This document shows positions 47,111-55,729 of a DNA stretch of 64,000 nucleotides, in pieces. The notes under the pieces are model-generated. The model had not been told where the DNA came from. It made no database searches and saw only the letters and a list, made by a program, of their open reading frames with translations. Within the stretch, counting starts at the first letter, position 1, and each line of letters opens with the position of its first letter. The position numbers were made by a program, and so were the translations under genes. The stretch comes from Shewanella intestini (lineage in GTDB: Bacteria; Pseudomonadota; Gammaproteobacteria; Enterobacterales; Shewanellaceae), in the NCBI RefSeq assembly GCF_018221465.1, contig NZ_JAAIKR010000007.1:123420-187419 (forward strand), written 5' to 3'.

Positions 47111-47187
47111 CGGTGATTAGCGCAGCCCGGTAGCGCATCTGCTTTGGGAGCAGAGGGTCAGAGGTTCGAATCCTCTATCACCGACCA
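47111..47187 (+). tRNA. tRNA-Pro (anticodon TGG), copy 2
   Basis: This copy is identical to copy 1 over all 77 bases, with anticodon TGG at 47145-47147. The 55-bp spacer between the copies is unrelated to the flanks, so the duplication covers the gene only or has been homogenised. Confidence 0.95.
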
Positions 47188-47193
47188 AATAGC

Positions 47194-47223
47194 AAAAAGC
47201 CACTCATTAGAGTGGCTTTTTTG
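47194..47223. terminator. Terminator after the tRNA cluster
   Basis: A 12-bp stem (47194-47205 with 47210-47221) has loop ATTA, with an A-run before and a T-run after. It ends the tRNA transcript and could also stop the leftward lapD-like operon. Confidence 0.9.
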
Positions 47224-47336
47224 TATCTGTAATTTATAATCACAATTTAACTTCTTGTTCCTTGCCTCTTGCTTCTTGTTGCCTATCTACTATATTCGTC
47301 TGTCGATGATTTTTATAGTTGATGGGCAATGTGCGC

Positions 47337-49268
47337 TTAGTGATTATCTTCATCAATAGCCACTGGTGGCATAATAAACCCTTGATAAGCATCAAGTCTA
47401 AGTTTCTCGAACTGTTCGATAACGGCTTTGGTTTGTACGCCGGTTACAATAACCTGGATATCTAATCCTTTGGCAACATTCACCAATGCTCGACATAACT
47501 CGTTGTTGTTATAGTTATCTTCAATATGCGCAAACGATTGATCTAATTTGACGTAGCTAGGGTGCAAATGCTGTAAGTAATTCATTGAACCGAATTGACG
47601 ACCAAAGTGATCGATACCAAAGTGTGCGCCACAATCGCGGATAATATGACATAAGTGCTTACACGCGGAGAGGTCGTTATACACGCAAGTTTCAGGAATT
47701 TCGAAACAAATGCGTTCAGGGTGACTATGATTACGCAAAAATTGTTTTAACCATTGATGAAAATCATAACTGGCGATACTTTCGATGGTTAAGTTGATGG
47801 CAACCGGTTCAAAATTCTTATCAAAAATATGTTTATCATTAAGCGACTCAATTAAACAACGGTCTAGTATTGTGCCTATTGACAGTAGCTCAACATAAGT
47901 CATAAATTGCCCTGCTGGCACGGTATTACCTTCTATGTGTAATTGGCAATAGATTTCGCGTTGGCAAATTTCATTATTTGTCGTGAGTAAAACTGGCTGC
48001 CATTTAAAGTGAAACTGTTTATTTTCAATGGCATGAGTTAAGTGTTTACGCCACTGCTCACGGCTAAATATTTGTTTATTGTTGTTTTCAAACCAAGTGA
48101 ATACCCGATGCGTCATTGTTGCTCTTTGTAGTGCATTGTCTGCTTGGGATAATATTTCTGATACTGTGCTTTGGGGTGTTCGCTCAGCGATACCGATAGC
48201 AAAGTTCTCATTTGGCTTACCACCGGCTTTGGTTACTTCTTGATTGACGGTCCGGATCAGTGTTTGTAAGTATTTTGTCAGTTGTTCGTGCTCTTGATCT
48301 CCCACTATAAATGCAAACTCATAAGCGGCGATACGTGTCACAACCGATGGGCTGATATCATCTAAATGGTGGTGAAGTTTTTCAGCTAATAAGCGAATGG
48401 TTTCATCCCTTACTTGATAGCCATACTTGCGGTGAACTTCTTCTAACCATCCAAATTTAGCCAAAAATAACGCCCCAGAACTGGGCTCACTTAGCCAACT
48501 GGTTAAGCGACTTACCATATATTGGCGATTAGGCAGGTTAGAAACTTGGTCAACTAAATTTTTATTTCTAAGCTCAGAGACTTCTGAATCTAATGAATTA
48601 AATACCTGTTTCAGCTGTGTCGACATATTATTAAAAGCAATAACAAGGTGCTTTAATTCGCGTGTTTTGGGGGTGGGCAGTTCAGGGCCAAATTGGCGCA
48701 ATGCAATTTTTTCAGCATGTTGTGATAGCTGATTGAGTGGCCGTAAAATCCAGGTAAGCCCTAAACGAGCCAATAGTATTGCAATAAGGAATAAAACGGC
48801 GAATAAAATGACGGTATTGGAGATAATTTGCCATAACTCATTATAGGCAAGGCCTGGGTGGGCGGTAATTTCGAGCTTAGCAAGCTGTAACCAACCTGAG
48901 GTGATGACGGTTTCTTTTTTTATGGTATGAAAGATACCTAGGTCGATAAACCACTGAGGTACTTCGTTAACTTGCATGGGGTGGACCCACAGCTGCTGGG
49001 TTCCATCAACTAACCACGTTAGTTTTATTTGTTGATAATACCCGCCTTCAAAAATCACATTAACTAAGGTATCGGCGGCGCTATTGTCACCCGCTTCTAA
49101 AACGGGGGTTAACATTAACCCTAATGAATGACTGGCATTATTGATTTCTGAGTGCATCTGCTTAGTCAAAAATCGTTGGGTTTGCGTTATCTGAATATAA
49201 GCTAAGCTTGTTATCGTTAGCAAGAATAGTCCAAAAAGTAACGCATAAATCTGCCGGAACAGGGTCAT
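47337..49268 (-). CDS. bpfD: LapD/BpfD-type c-di-GMP receptor
   Basis: The 643-residue inner-membrane receptor has an N-terminal helix, a periplasmic LapD/MoxY-like output domain (about residues 25-150), a second helix (VILFAVLFLIAILLARLGL), a HAMP region, then GGDEF and EAL domains that are both degenerate. GGDEF reads A314-A-Y-E-F and the EAL motif reads E438-I-Y, so neither synthesis nor hydrolysis is expected. This is the LapD signature: binding of c-di-GMP by the EAL-like domain makes the periplasmic domain hold LapG away from the adhesin. The LapG-like gene is seven bases upstream in the same operon, consistent with an inside-out switch for adhesion. Confidence 0.93.
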   Translation of the reverse strand: MTLFRQIYALLFGLFLLTITSLAYIQITQTQRFLTKQMHSEINNASHSLGLMLTPVLEAGDNSAADTLVNVIFEGGYYQQIKLTWLVDGTQQLWVHPMQVNEVPQWFIDLGIFHTIKKETVITSGWLQLAKLEITAHPGLAYNELWQIISNTVILFAVLFLIAILLARLGLTWILRPLNQLSQHAEKIALRQFGPELPTPKTRELKHLVIAFNNMSTQLKQVFNSLDSEVSELRNKNLVDQVSNLPNRQYMVSRLTSWLSEPSSGALFLAKFGWLEEVHRKYGYQVRDETIRLLAEKLHHHLDDISPSVVTRIAAYEFAFIVGDQEHEQLTKYLQTLIRTVNQEVTKAGGKPNENFAIGIAERTPQSTVSEILSQADNALQRATMTHRVFTWFENNNKQIFSREQWRKHLTHAIENKQFHFKWQPVLLTTNNEICQREIYCQLHIEGNTVPAGQFMTYVELLSIGTILDRCLIESLNDKHIFDKNFEPVAINLTIESIASYDFHQWLKQFLRNHSHPERICFEIPETCVYNDLSACKHLCHIIRDCGAHFGIDHFGRQFGSMNYLQHLHPSYVKLDQSFAHIEDNYNNNELCRALVNVAKGLDIQVIVTGVQTKAVIEQFEKLRLDAYQGFIMPPVAIDEDNH

Positions 49269-49275
49269 GATGTCA

Positions 49276-49983
49276 CTACTCCATGTTTAGTTTAGGTTGT
49301 CGTAATCGTTTAACACCTAACCTGTGTTTTAGGTCAGTCCATTTCTCTAATCTTGATGATGAGCCAGCTAACTCACCTTTGCCTTTTTCTTTATTAAGCC
49401 ACAATTGCGTACCATTGAAACTATAGGCCGGTAACAGGTCTGGTCGATCTGTTGCTGGTTTTATCTGTTTATCTAAATTATCTAATACCAGTGGAATAGC
49501 ATTTGGTTTTTCATAATAAGCTAACACCATATGGTATTGGTCTACCGATGTGGCTTTGACCATGGTGATGCGTAATTTCTCTTCTGATATTCCAAGCTGT
49601 AATAGGGTGAAGTATTTGGCGATGGAAAAGTCCTCACAATCGCCGCCACCAACACCAATAAACTCCATGGGAGATGCCCAATAATTGGAGTCTCCCCACA
49701 ATTGACTGTCATCAATAAAGCGAAATAAATTAAAGAAGTTATTGGTGCTCTCTAGCTTCTGTTTGTCGGTTAATTCGCTATTTTCATTAATGATGTTAAA
49801 CCAAGCTTTAGCGCGTAACGCTGCCTGTGGACCGTAATGTTGACCTAATGCTTGAATGATGTCATTGGCATTTAGCCTAGTGGGTGCAGCACTCACTGTC
49901 GGTGTAAATAGTAATATGGCGACAACGAGATAGCCGCTTATTGCTGTTAGCTTGCTGTTGATTATTGCGCTTACACCGTTCAA
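49276..49983 (-). CDS. bpfG: LapG/BpfG-type periplasmic cysteine protease
   Basis: The 235-residue transglutaminase-like protease has the triad Cys116 (GGGDCEDFSIAKY), His151 (YHMVLAYY) and Asp168 (PLVLDNL), with spacing like LapG of Pseudomonas. An N-terminal hydrophobic segment (SGYLVVAILLFTPTVSAA) exports it. LapG needs Ca2+ and cuts LapA-type adhesins after a di-alanine near the N-terminus, releasing the cell from the biofilm unless LapD sequesters it. The best start is TTG 49983 with AGGG seven bases upstream; no in-frame ATG is near. A weak start would keep the protease scarce. It is preceded by the OmpA-like gene with a 16-bp gap. Confidence 0.92.
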   Translation of the reverse strand: MNGVSAIINSKLTAISGYLVVAILLFTPTVSAAPTRLNANDIIQALGQHYGPQAALRAKAWFNIINENSELTDKQKLESTNNFFNLFRFIDDSQLWGDSNYWASPMEFIGVGGGDCEDFSIAKYFTLLQLGISEEKLRITMVKATSVDQYHMVLAYYEKPNAIPLVLDNLDKQIKPATDRPDLLPAYSFNGTQLWLNKEKGKGELAGSSSRLEKWTDLKHRLGVKRLRQPKLNME

Positions 49984-49999
49984 GTTTGAGCCCTATGTG

Positions 50000-50608
50000 T
50001 TAATCGACTTCCTCATCCACAGTATAGATGTGCCATTTCATTTGTGTTTGAGTGTCATCACCCGATACTGCCGCAATCACTCTACGGTTAAGGCTTCTGC
50101 CTTGTGCAGTACTATTATCGGCAATCGGTTGGTCGAAACTGTATCCAATGGCTGACAATCTTTGAGGGGCAATATTAAATTCAGAAATAAGCACTTCAGT
50201 AACGGCTTTAGCACGGTTTTGTGATAAGGCTAAGTTCAATTCATAGCTACCGGAGCGGCTACAATGTCCTTCGATTGTCACCGTTGTATTGGGGAAACGG
50301 CGCATTAAAGAGGCGACTTTTTCTATGTCGCCGTAATATTGTGGGTCGATAAAGTCAGAGTTATTACCAAATAAAATATTGAGTTCTTGCCGCTCGTCAA
50401 TGATGTTTTGTGTCGCGCAGCCGAAGTTATCAATATCAGCACCTGTAATGGTGTTTTCACAACGTTCGCGTGCGGAGATGACGCCATCATTATCATTGTC
50501 TTGTAAATTAAATAGTTGTTGAGTGGGAGTATCCATGGTGACGATGTCACGATGTACACAACCACCAATGGCTAAAGATAGGGCAATGGTTAAGGTAAGT
50601 TGCTTCAT
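50000..50608 (-). CDS. OmpA-family lipoprotein with Ca-binding-type motif
   Basis: The 202-residue protein has a lipobox (SLAIGGC, Cys17), then a thrombospondin type 3-like acidic segment (DNDNDGVISARERC), and a C-terminal OmpA-like domain (TVTIEGHCSRSG, LALSQNRAKAV, AIGYSFDQPIADN). In OmpA domains an Asp in GHTD and an Arg 15 residues later hold peptidoglycan diaminopimelate. Here the Arg is kept (Arg132) but the Asp is Ser117, so peptidoglycan binding may be altered. Its start overlaps the TolC-type gene's stop (TAATG). Homologues sit in the same place in Shewanella bpf loci; a role in adhesin display is plausible but unproven. Confidence 0.85.
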   Translation of the reverse strand: MKQLTLTIALSLAIGGCVHRDIVTMDTPTQQLFNLQDNDNDGVISARERCENTITGADIDNFGCATQNIIDERQELNILFGNNSDFIDPQYYGDIEKVASLMRRFPNTTVTIEGHCSRSGSYELNLALSQNRAKAVTEVLISEFNIAPQRLSAIGYSFDQPIADNSTAQGRSLNRRVIAAVSGDDTQTQMKWHIYTVDEEVD

Positions 50609-52017
50609 TATTTCACTCCTCCTTCATCGTCATTTTCTCCACGCCACACTTCAGGGCGGGTGACACGAAGCGAGTCAAGTAACTGGCCTGTTGCATTAAA
50701 CACGCGGTAATAAGCAATAATTTCGTCATATTCGGTTTGTAAATAATCTTTACGGGCTTCAAATAATTCGTTTTCGGTATCGAGTAAATCTAATAATGTG
50801 CGTTGACCTAAATTAAATTGTTGTGCATAAGCGACTTGTGTGCGTTTGGCGGCAATGACATGGTCGCGAATGAATTGCTTTTGCGGCTCTAACATTTCAA
50901 ATGCGTTCCATGCTAAGCGAACGCCTTCTATCACTTGACGATTAGCGCGTTGGCGTATTTCTTTAGCTTCATTGATTTTATAGGCGGCTTCTTTTTCGCG
51001 GTGTAAATCTTTACCACCTGAAAATAAGTTGTAGCGCATGCGTACCATGCCGACGAGGTTATTGTTATAACCATTGACGTTTTGCGATGAAATGGCGCTA
51101 TAACCATCTTCGCCTTGGGTGTCATTATTCCATTGGCTGCTAATTTCTAATGAGATTTGTGGGTAGTAGTTTGAGAATGTTGAGTCGCGCTCGCTTTTGG
51201 CGGCAATGATGTCATTAGCGGCTGATTTGAGTACGGGATGATCTTGTGTGGCGATTGCGATGCTGTTATTAAGGTCAATTGGCATCATTTGTGTATCGGG
51301 AACAGGCAAGGTGAGGTTGTCAGGCTCAAGTTCGGTAACGGATAGATACTGCGCTCTGGCATCGTTGATATTATTTTTAGCCGAAATGACATTGGCATTG
51401 GCGCGTGCTAAGCGTCCCGAAATTTGCGATAAATCAGCAATTGAACCTAACCCAGAGTCAGTGCGTTGTTTAATTTGACTGTATATGTCTTTATGACTTT
51501 GTAAATTACGTTCGGACAAAATGAGAATTTGTTTGGCGCGAATATAGTTTACGTAGACTTTCGTTACATCGAGCGCCATGTCTTCTGCTGCGCCATAAAG
51601 TGCCCATTGTTCAGCGCTGGCTTCTGAAGAGTAGCGGTTAACTTCGCTACTGGTATAAAAGCCATCAAATAGCATTTGTTTTAAGCTAACGCTGGCTTCA
51701 CCGCGGTACAGCTCCATTGTGCCACCTTGGCTAACATCACCTAGACCCGCTTTACGGCGAGTTGATGGGCTGTCTGTTTGTTCCCAGCCATAACCTGCGG
51801 TGATATCAACCGTGGGCATATAACCTGAATACGCTTGATTGACTTGTTCTTCGCGTACTTTGAAGCGGTTAAAGGCAATTCTAATTTCAGGGTGGGTGTC
51901 TAGTGTATGCGCCACGGCTTCTTCTAATGAATGGCCAAAGGCTGGCGGCAACATCAGCAAAGAAACGGCCAGTGTTAATACACTAATCTGGGGTCGCTGA
52001 TAAGGTAATGTGCTCAT
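50608..52017 (-). CDS. aggA: TolC-family outer-membrane export channel of the adhesin system
   Basis: The 469-residue protein has a signal peptide and two TolC repeats rich in amphipathic helices (HPEIRIAFNRFKVREEQVNQ; YGAAEDMALDVTKVYVNYIR; RTLLDLLDTENELFEARKDY). It belongs to the LapE/AggA branch of type I secretion outer-membrane factors, and AggA is the Shewanella name for the homologue needed for autoaggregation and biofilm. It should pair with the HlyD-type and ABC proteins encoded 22 bp upstream to export the giant adhesin. Coupled downstream to the OmpA-like gene. Confidence 0.92.
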   Translation of the reverse strand: MSTLPYQRPQISVLTLAVSLLMLPPAFGHSLEEAVAHTLDTHPEIRIAFNRFKVREEQVNQAYSGYMPTVDITAGYGWEQTDSPSTRRKAGLGDVSQGGTMELYRGEASVSLKQMLFDGFYTSSEVNRYSSEASAEQWALYGAAEDMALDVTKVYVNYIRAKQILILSERNLQSHKDIYSQIKQRTDSGLGSIADLSQISGRLARANANVISAKNNINDARAQYLSVTELEPDNLTLPVPDTQMMPIDLNNSIAIATQDHPVLKSAANDIIAAKSERDSTFSNYYPQISLEISSQWNNDTQGEDGYSAISSQNVNGYNNNLVGMVRMRYNLFSGGKDLHREKEAAYKINEAKEIRQRANRQVIEGVRLAWNAFEMLEPQKQFIRDHVIAAKRTQVAYAQQFNLGQRTLLDLLDTENELFEARKDYLQTEYDEIIAYYRVFNATGQLLDSLRVTRPEVWRGENDDEGGVK

Positions 52018-52039
52018 TTAATTCACTCTCCTGGTCTTT

Positions 52040-53422
52040 TCATCGCTCACGTAATGCGGTGTCCTTTGCTCTTAAAATTGGGTTTAATATGTACTCAAGT
52101 ATGGTTCTTTGTCCGGTAATGATGTCCACTGACGTGAGCATGCCGGGAATAATTGGCATCGGTGTGCCATCATCTTTTTGTAAACTCGATTCTTGGGTTC
52201 TCACCCTAATGGTATAAAAGCTGTTGCCATCTTCATCTTGTGAGGTGTCAGCACTTATATGTTCAACTACCCCTTTTAAACCGCCATAACGAGTAAAATC
52301 ATACGCGGTGACTTTAACCACTGCTGGCAGCCCGGGATATAAAAAGGCAATGTCTTTAGGGGGGATTTTGGTTTCGATTAATAATTTATCTTCTGATGGC
52401 ACAATTTCGATTATCTCTTCACCTGGTTGTACAACGCCGCCGAGTGTATTGATATGAATGGATTTAATTGTGCCAATAACGGGCGAAGTAATGACTGCTT
52501 TACTGACTTTATCAAAAGCGCCAATTTGAGCTTGGTTCATTCTTGATAAGTTGTTTTGTGATTCGTTGAGTTGGGCGCGTAAATCAGCGGCAAAACTCAG
52601 TACAGCTTCACGGCGTTTTAATATCGCTTCATCCATTGACGCTTTTACTTTAGGGCGCAATAAACGTAAGGTTTTTAGTTCACCTTGAATATCATTAACT
52701 GTGCGTTCAAGTTTGAGTAATTCTACTTCGGGTACAATGCCTTTTCTAGCGAGTGGCCTTGTGAGTTCTAGTTCTTTGCTGACTAACTGAAAGCTTTTAG
52801 TGAGCGTGGTGATCCGTGAGGCTAATTCCTGCGTTTCTTGCTGGCGCTGCTGAATTTGTCTGATTAATATTTCAAGCTGATTATTGAGGCTGTCAATTCG
52901 GCCGGAGTATTCTTGTTGTTGGCGTTGGATAAGCTCAGGCTCGTTATTGGTTAACTCGTCGCTAAAGACAAGCGGGGATTTAGTGATTTTAATTTGCTGG
53001 CGCCAGTTAGCGTCCATCCCTGAAATAACGATACTGTCTAGTTCAGCTCGCATACGAATGATATTAGCCTGCAACCCAAAGACTTCTTGTTCTTGTTGAT
53101 CAAAGTCGGAGCGAAAACGGGTGTCATCAATACGGGCTAATGGTTGACCTTTTTCAACCATGATTCCTTCTTGTACAAAAATCTCTTGTAATACTCCGCC
53201 ATCTAAACTTTCGATAATTTGTATTTGAGAAGAAGGAATAACCTTGCCTTCGCCGCTGGTTACTTGGTCTAGTTTTGAAAAATATGCCCAAATAAAAAAG
53301 CACCCCATCATGGCTGTTAACGACCAGATAATGAGTCGATGCCCGGTTGGTGCTTCGGTCATCATCGCCCCGTATACGTCGTCGGCCATCTCAAGTTCGT
53401 TGGTGTTTAATGGTTTGCTCAT
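52040..53422 (-). CDS. HlyD-family type I secretion membrane-fusion protein (LapC-like)
   Basis: The 460-residue protein has a short cytoplasmic N-terminus, one membrane helix (HRLIIWSLTAMMGCFFIWAY), a biotinyl-lipoyl-like half (SGEGKVIPSSQIQIIESLDG), a long alpha-hairpin of coiled coil (about residues 105-310), the second lipoyl half and a beta-barrel with the HlyD C-terminal block (VVKVTAYDFTRYGGLKGVVE). It bridges the ABC transporter to the TolC-type channel. It overlaps the ABC gene by four bases (ATGA), so the two are co-translated. Confidence 0.94.
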   Translation of the reverse strand: MSKPLNTNELEMADDVYGAMMTEAPTGHRLIIWSLTAMMGCFFIWAYFSKLDQVTSGEGKVIPSSQIQIIESLDGGVLQEIFVQEGIMVEKGQPLARIDDTRFRSDFDQQEQEVFGLQANIIRMRAELDSIVISGMDANWRQQIKITKSPLVFSDELTNNEPELIQRQQQEYSGRIDSLNNQLEILIRQIQQRQQETQELASRITTLTKSFQLVSKELELTRPLARKGIVPEVELLKLERTVNDIQGELKTLRLLRPKVKASMDEAILKRREAVLSFAADLRAQLNESQNNLSRMNQAQIGAFDKVSKAVITSPVIGTIKSIHINTLGGVVQPGEEIIEIVPSEDKLLIETKIPPKDIAFLYPGLPAVVKVTAYDFTRYGGLKGVVEHISADTSQDEDGNSFYTIRVRTQESSLQKDDGTPMPIIPGMLTSVDIITGQRTILEYILNPILRAKDTALRER

Positions 53423-55596
53423 TGGCTTTTACCTTTGGCAAGTAATCCTTCGTTGAGCTTTTTAAGGATGTCGTTTTTTTCTCCGTCAGCAATAATATGG
53501 CCTTGGTCGAGTACAATAATGCGATCAACAAGGCTTAATAAATGCATTTTATGTGTAATAAGAATTAAGCTGCGGTCTTGACTAACTTGTTTCATTGCTT
53601 GGATAAATTGTTTTTCAGCTCGAGCATCAAGGCTGGCGGTGGGTTCATCCATTAACAGCACTGGAGGGTCGTTTAATGTTGCGCGTGCTAAAGCGACCAT
53701 TTGACGCTGGCCACGGCTCAGGGCTAAGCCGCCTTCGCCTACTTGTTGGTCTAAGCCTTCTGCAACCAAGTTGGTAAATTGGCTAACGCCTGATAATTGC
53801 ACAGCACGAATAAGTTGATGCTCAGTGACTTGGCGTGAACCAAACAATATGTTGTCGCGAATACTGCCGTGAAATAGGGTGATGTCTTGCGGTAAATACC
53901 CAAAGTTTCTGCGTAAATCACTAGGATGAATTTGACCGGAATCAAGACCGTCGTAACGTAAACTACCATCACTGGGTTTAAATAGGCCTAATAGCAGTTT
54001 CGCCAAGGTGCTTTTGCCTGAACCATTACGGCCTATAATGGCCACCCGTTCGCCAGGTTGTAGGGTGATTGAACTTGGGTAAATAATCGGTTTTTCAGTT
54101 TCTGGGTAGGTGAAACTGACATTGTCGGCATTAATTTTACCTTTTAGGCGTTGGGTACTGACGAGGTTACCTTTGTTATCAAATTCACTTTCTTGGTCCA
54201 TTATTTGGTTAAGTTGTCTTAACGAACTGGCGGTGTAATTACCGCGAGTGATAAGGCCTGCCATTTGTGCCATTGGGCTAATAGCGCGGCTGGCAAGCAT
54301 CACGGCTGCGATAATTCCGCCCATAGAAATTGCGTTATCGGCCACGCGATACACGCCTAAAATGACTACCGTGACCACACTGAGTTGCACCACAAAATTG
54401 GCAAGATTTGATACTGAGTTTGTCAGCTTCTTGGTTTTAAGATTCCAATTGGCGGTGTGGGCTATCATCTGTTGCCAGCTTTTTTGAACCAAACCTTCTG
54501 CGCCATTGGCTTTAATTGACTCTAGGGCGGATAAACTTTCAATTAAGTGACCATGCTTGAGGCTGGCAAAGCGATTACTTTCTTCAATGGCGGCTTTTAG
54601 CCGTGGTTGAATGTATAAGGTAAAAAAGATGATGAGGGTGCTGGCAATAATGGGTACGAGGGCAAGGTCGCCCGCGACAATATAAATCACCACAATAAAT
54701 AACAGTGCAAAAGGGAGATCGACTAGGGCAGTGATGGTGGCGGAGGTTAAAAACTCACGTATGGATTCAAATTCACCTAGTTGTTTGGCCATGCCGCCGA
54801 CACTTGGCGAGCGTTTAGATAACGGGATTCCAATGGCTTTAGCAAAGAGTTGAGATGACACAATAATGTCAATTTTCTTGCCTGCTACATCAATTAAGTA
54901 ACTGCGAAGTTGCCGTAAAATAAGGTCAAATAGGTACGCAATACCAGCACCAATGGCGAGCACCCATAATGACTCAAAAGCTAAGTTAGGCACGACTTTG
55001 TCGTACACATTCATAATAAATAGCGGCGACACTAAGGCGAAAATATTAACTAGTATTGAGGCGATTAATGCGTCGCGATATATGGGCGCAGCGTCTTTAA
55101 TGGTTTGAAACAACCAATGACTTTGGTTGTCATGGATATGAACGTCAAAGTTTTTATCGCCACGGTACTGTTGTTTAACTAAAAACGCATAGCCTACATA
55201 TACTGACTCGAGTTCTTCAATACGGAGTTGTTTCTCACCGCCTGACTCAGGTTGTTGAATAATGATCGTGTTAGCTTCAGTATCTATTTGGCGTAAAATA
55301 CAAGCTTGTTTATCTTTTAACAATAAAATGCAAGGTAATAAAATATCAGGGATTTGGGTCAGATCTTTACGTGACAACTTAGCGGTTAAGCCTGCTCTAG
55401 ATGCCGCTTGCGGGAATATTTCAGGATTGATCACTTCACCAGATAGCGGCAAACCCGCCACGAGGGATTCAGGTGAGCAAGGGTTACCAAAGTGCTCAGT
55501 TAATATCACAAGTGAATCAAGTAATGGATCCACTTTGACACGCTGAGATGCCTGGATTGACCATTGTTGTTCCTTTGTATTAGCCGATAGCGCCAA
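53419..55596 (-). CDS. Type I secretion ABC transporter with C39-like domain (LapB-like)
   Basis: The 725-residue half-transporter has an N-terminal C39-like domain (to about residue 150) without the catalytic Cys (LDSLVILTEHFG where peptidases have a Cys), so it docks rather than cleaves substrate. Six membrane helices follow, then an ATPase with Walker A GRNGSGKST (about residue 520), signature LSRGQRQ and Walker B LLMDEPTASLD. It powers export of the RTX adhesin. The only sensible start is TTG 55596 behind AAGGATAAGG. Between it and the adhesin stop lies a 34-bp palindrome. Confidence 0.95.
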   Translation of the reverse strand: MALSANTKEQQWSIQASQRVKVDPLLDSLVILTEHFGNPCSPESLVAGLPLSGEVINPEIFPQAASRAGLTAKLSRKDLTQIPDILLPCILLLKDKQACILRQIDTEANTIIIQQPESGGEKQLRIEELESVYVGYAFLVKQQYRGDKNFDVHIHDNQSHWLFQTIKDAAPIYRDALIASILVNIFALVSPLFIMNVYDKVVPNLAFESLWVLAIGAGIAYLFDLILRQLRSYLIDVAGKKIDIIVSSQLFAKAIGIPLSKRSPSVGGMAKQLGEFESIREFLTSATITALVDLPFALLFIVVIYIVAGDLALVPIIASTLIIFFTLYIQPRLKAAIEESNRFASLKHGHLIESLSALESIKANGAEGLVQKSWQQMIAHTANWNLKTKKLTNSVSNLANFVVQLSVVTVVILGVYRVADNAISMGGIIAAVMLASRAISPMAQMAGLITRGNYTASSLRQLNQIMDQESEFDNKGNLVSTQRLKGKINADNVSFTYPETEKPIIYPSSITLQPGERVAIIGRNGSGKSTLAKLLLGLFKPSDGSLRYDGLDSGQIHPSDLRRNFGYLPQDITLFHGSIRDNILFGSRQVTEHQLIRAVQLSGVSQFTNLVAEGLDQQVGEGGLALSRGQRQMVALARATLNDPPVLLMDEPTASLDARAEKQFIQAMKQVSQDRSLILITHKMHLLSLVDRIIVLDQGHIIADGEKNDILKKLNEGLLAKGKSQ

Positions 55597-55680
55597 AACC
55601 TTATCCTTAAGAGTTTATTATTATTGGACTATTGTTGCTTTTGTTGGCTGCATATCAATTACATGTTGCCATTGTTAACG

Positions 55681-55714
55681 TGCTTGTGGCGTATAGTACT
55701 ATATGACACAAGCA
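55681..55714. other. 34-bp near-perfect palindrome between adhesin and exporter genes
   Basis: Arms TGCTTGTG (55681-55688) and CACAAGCA (55707-55714) share a centre with the inner 12-bp palindrome TATAGTACTATA; only one position pair is a true mismatch. It starts 16 bp after the adhesin stop codon on the minus strand. No T-run follows, so it is either an operator for the exporter operon or an mRNA hairpin that separates adhesin and exporter message levels. Confidence 0.6.
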
Positions 55715-55729
55715 GATAGCTTTATTTTT

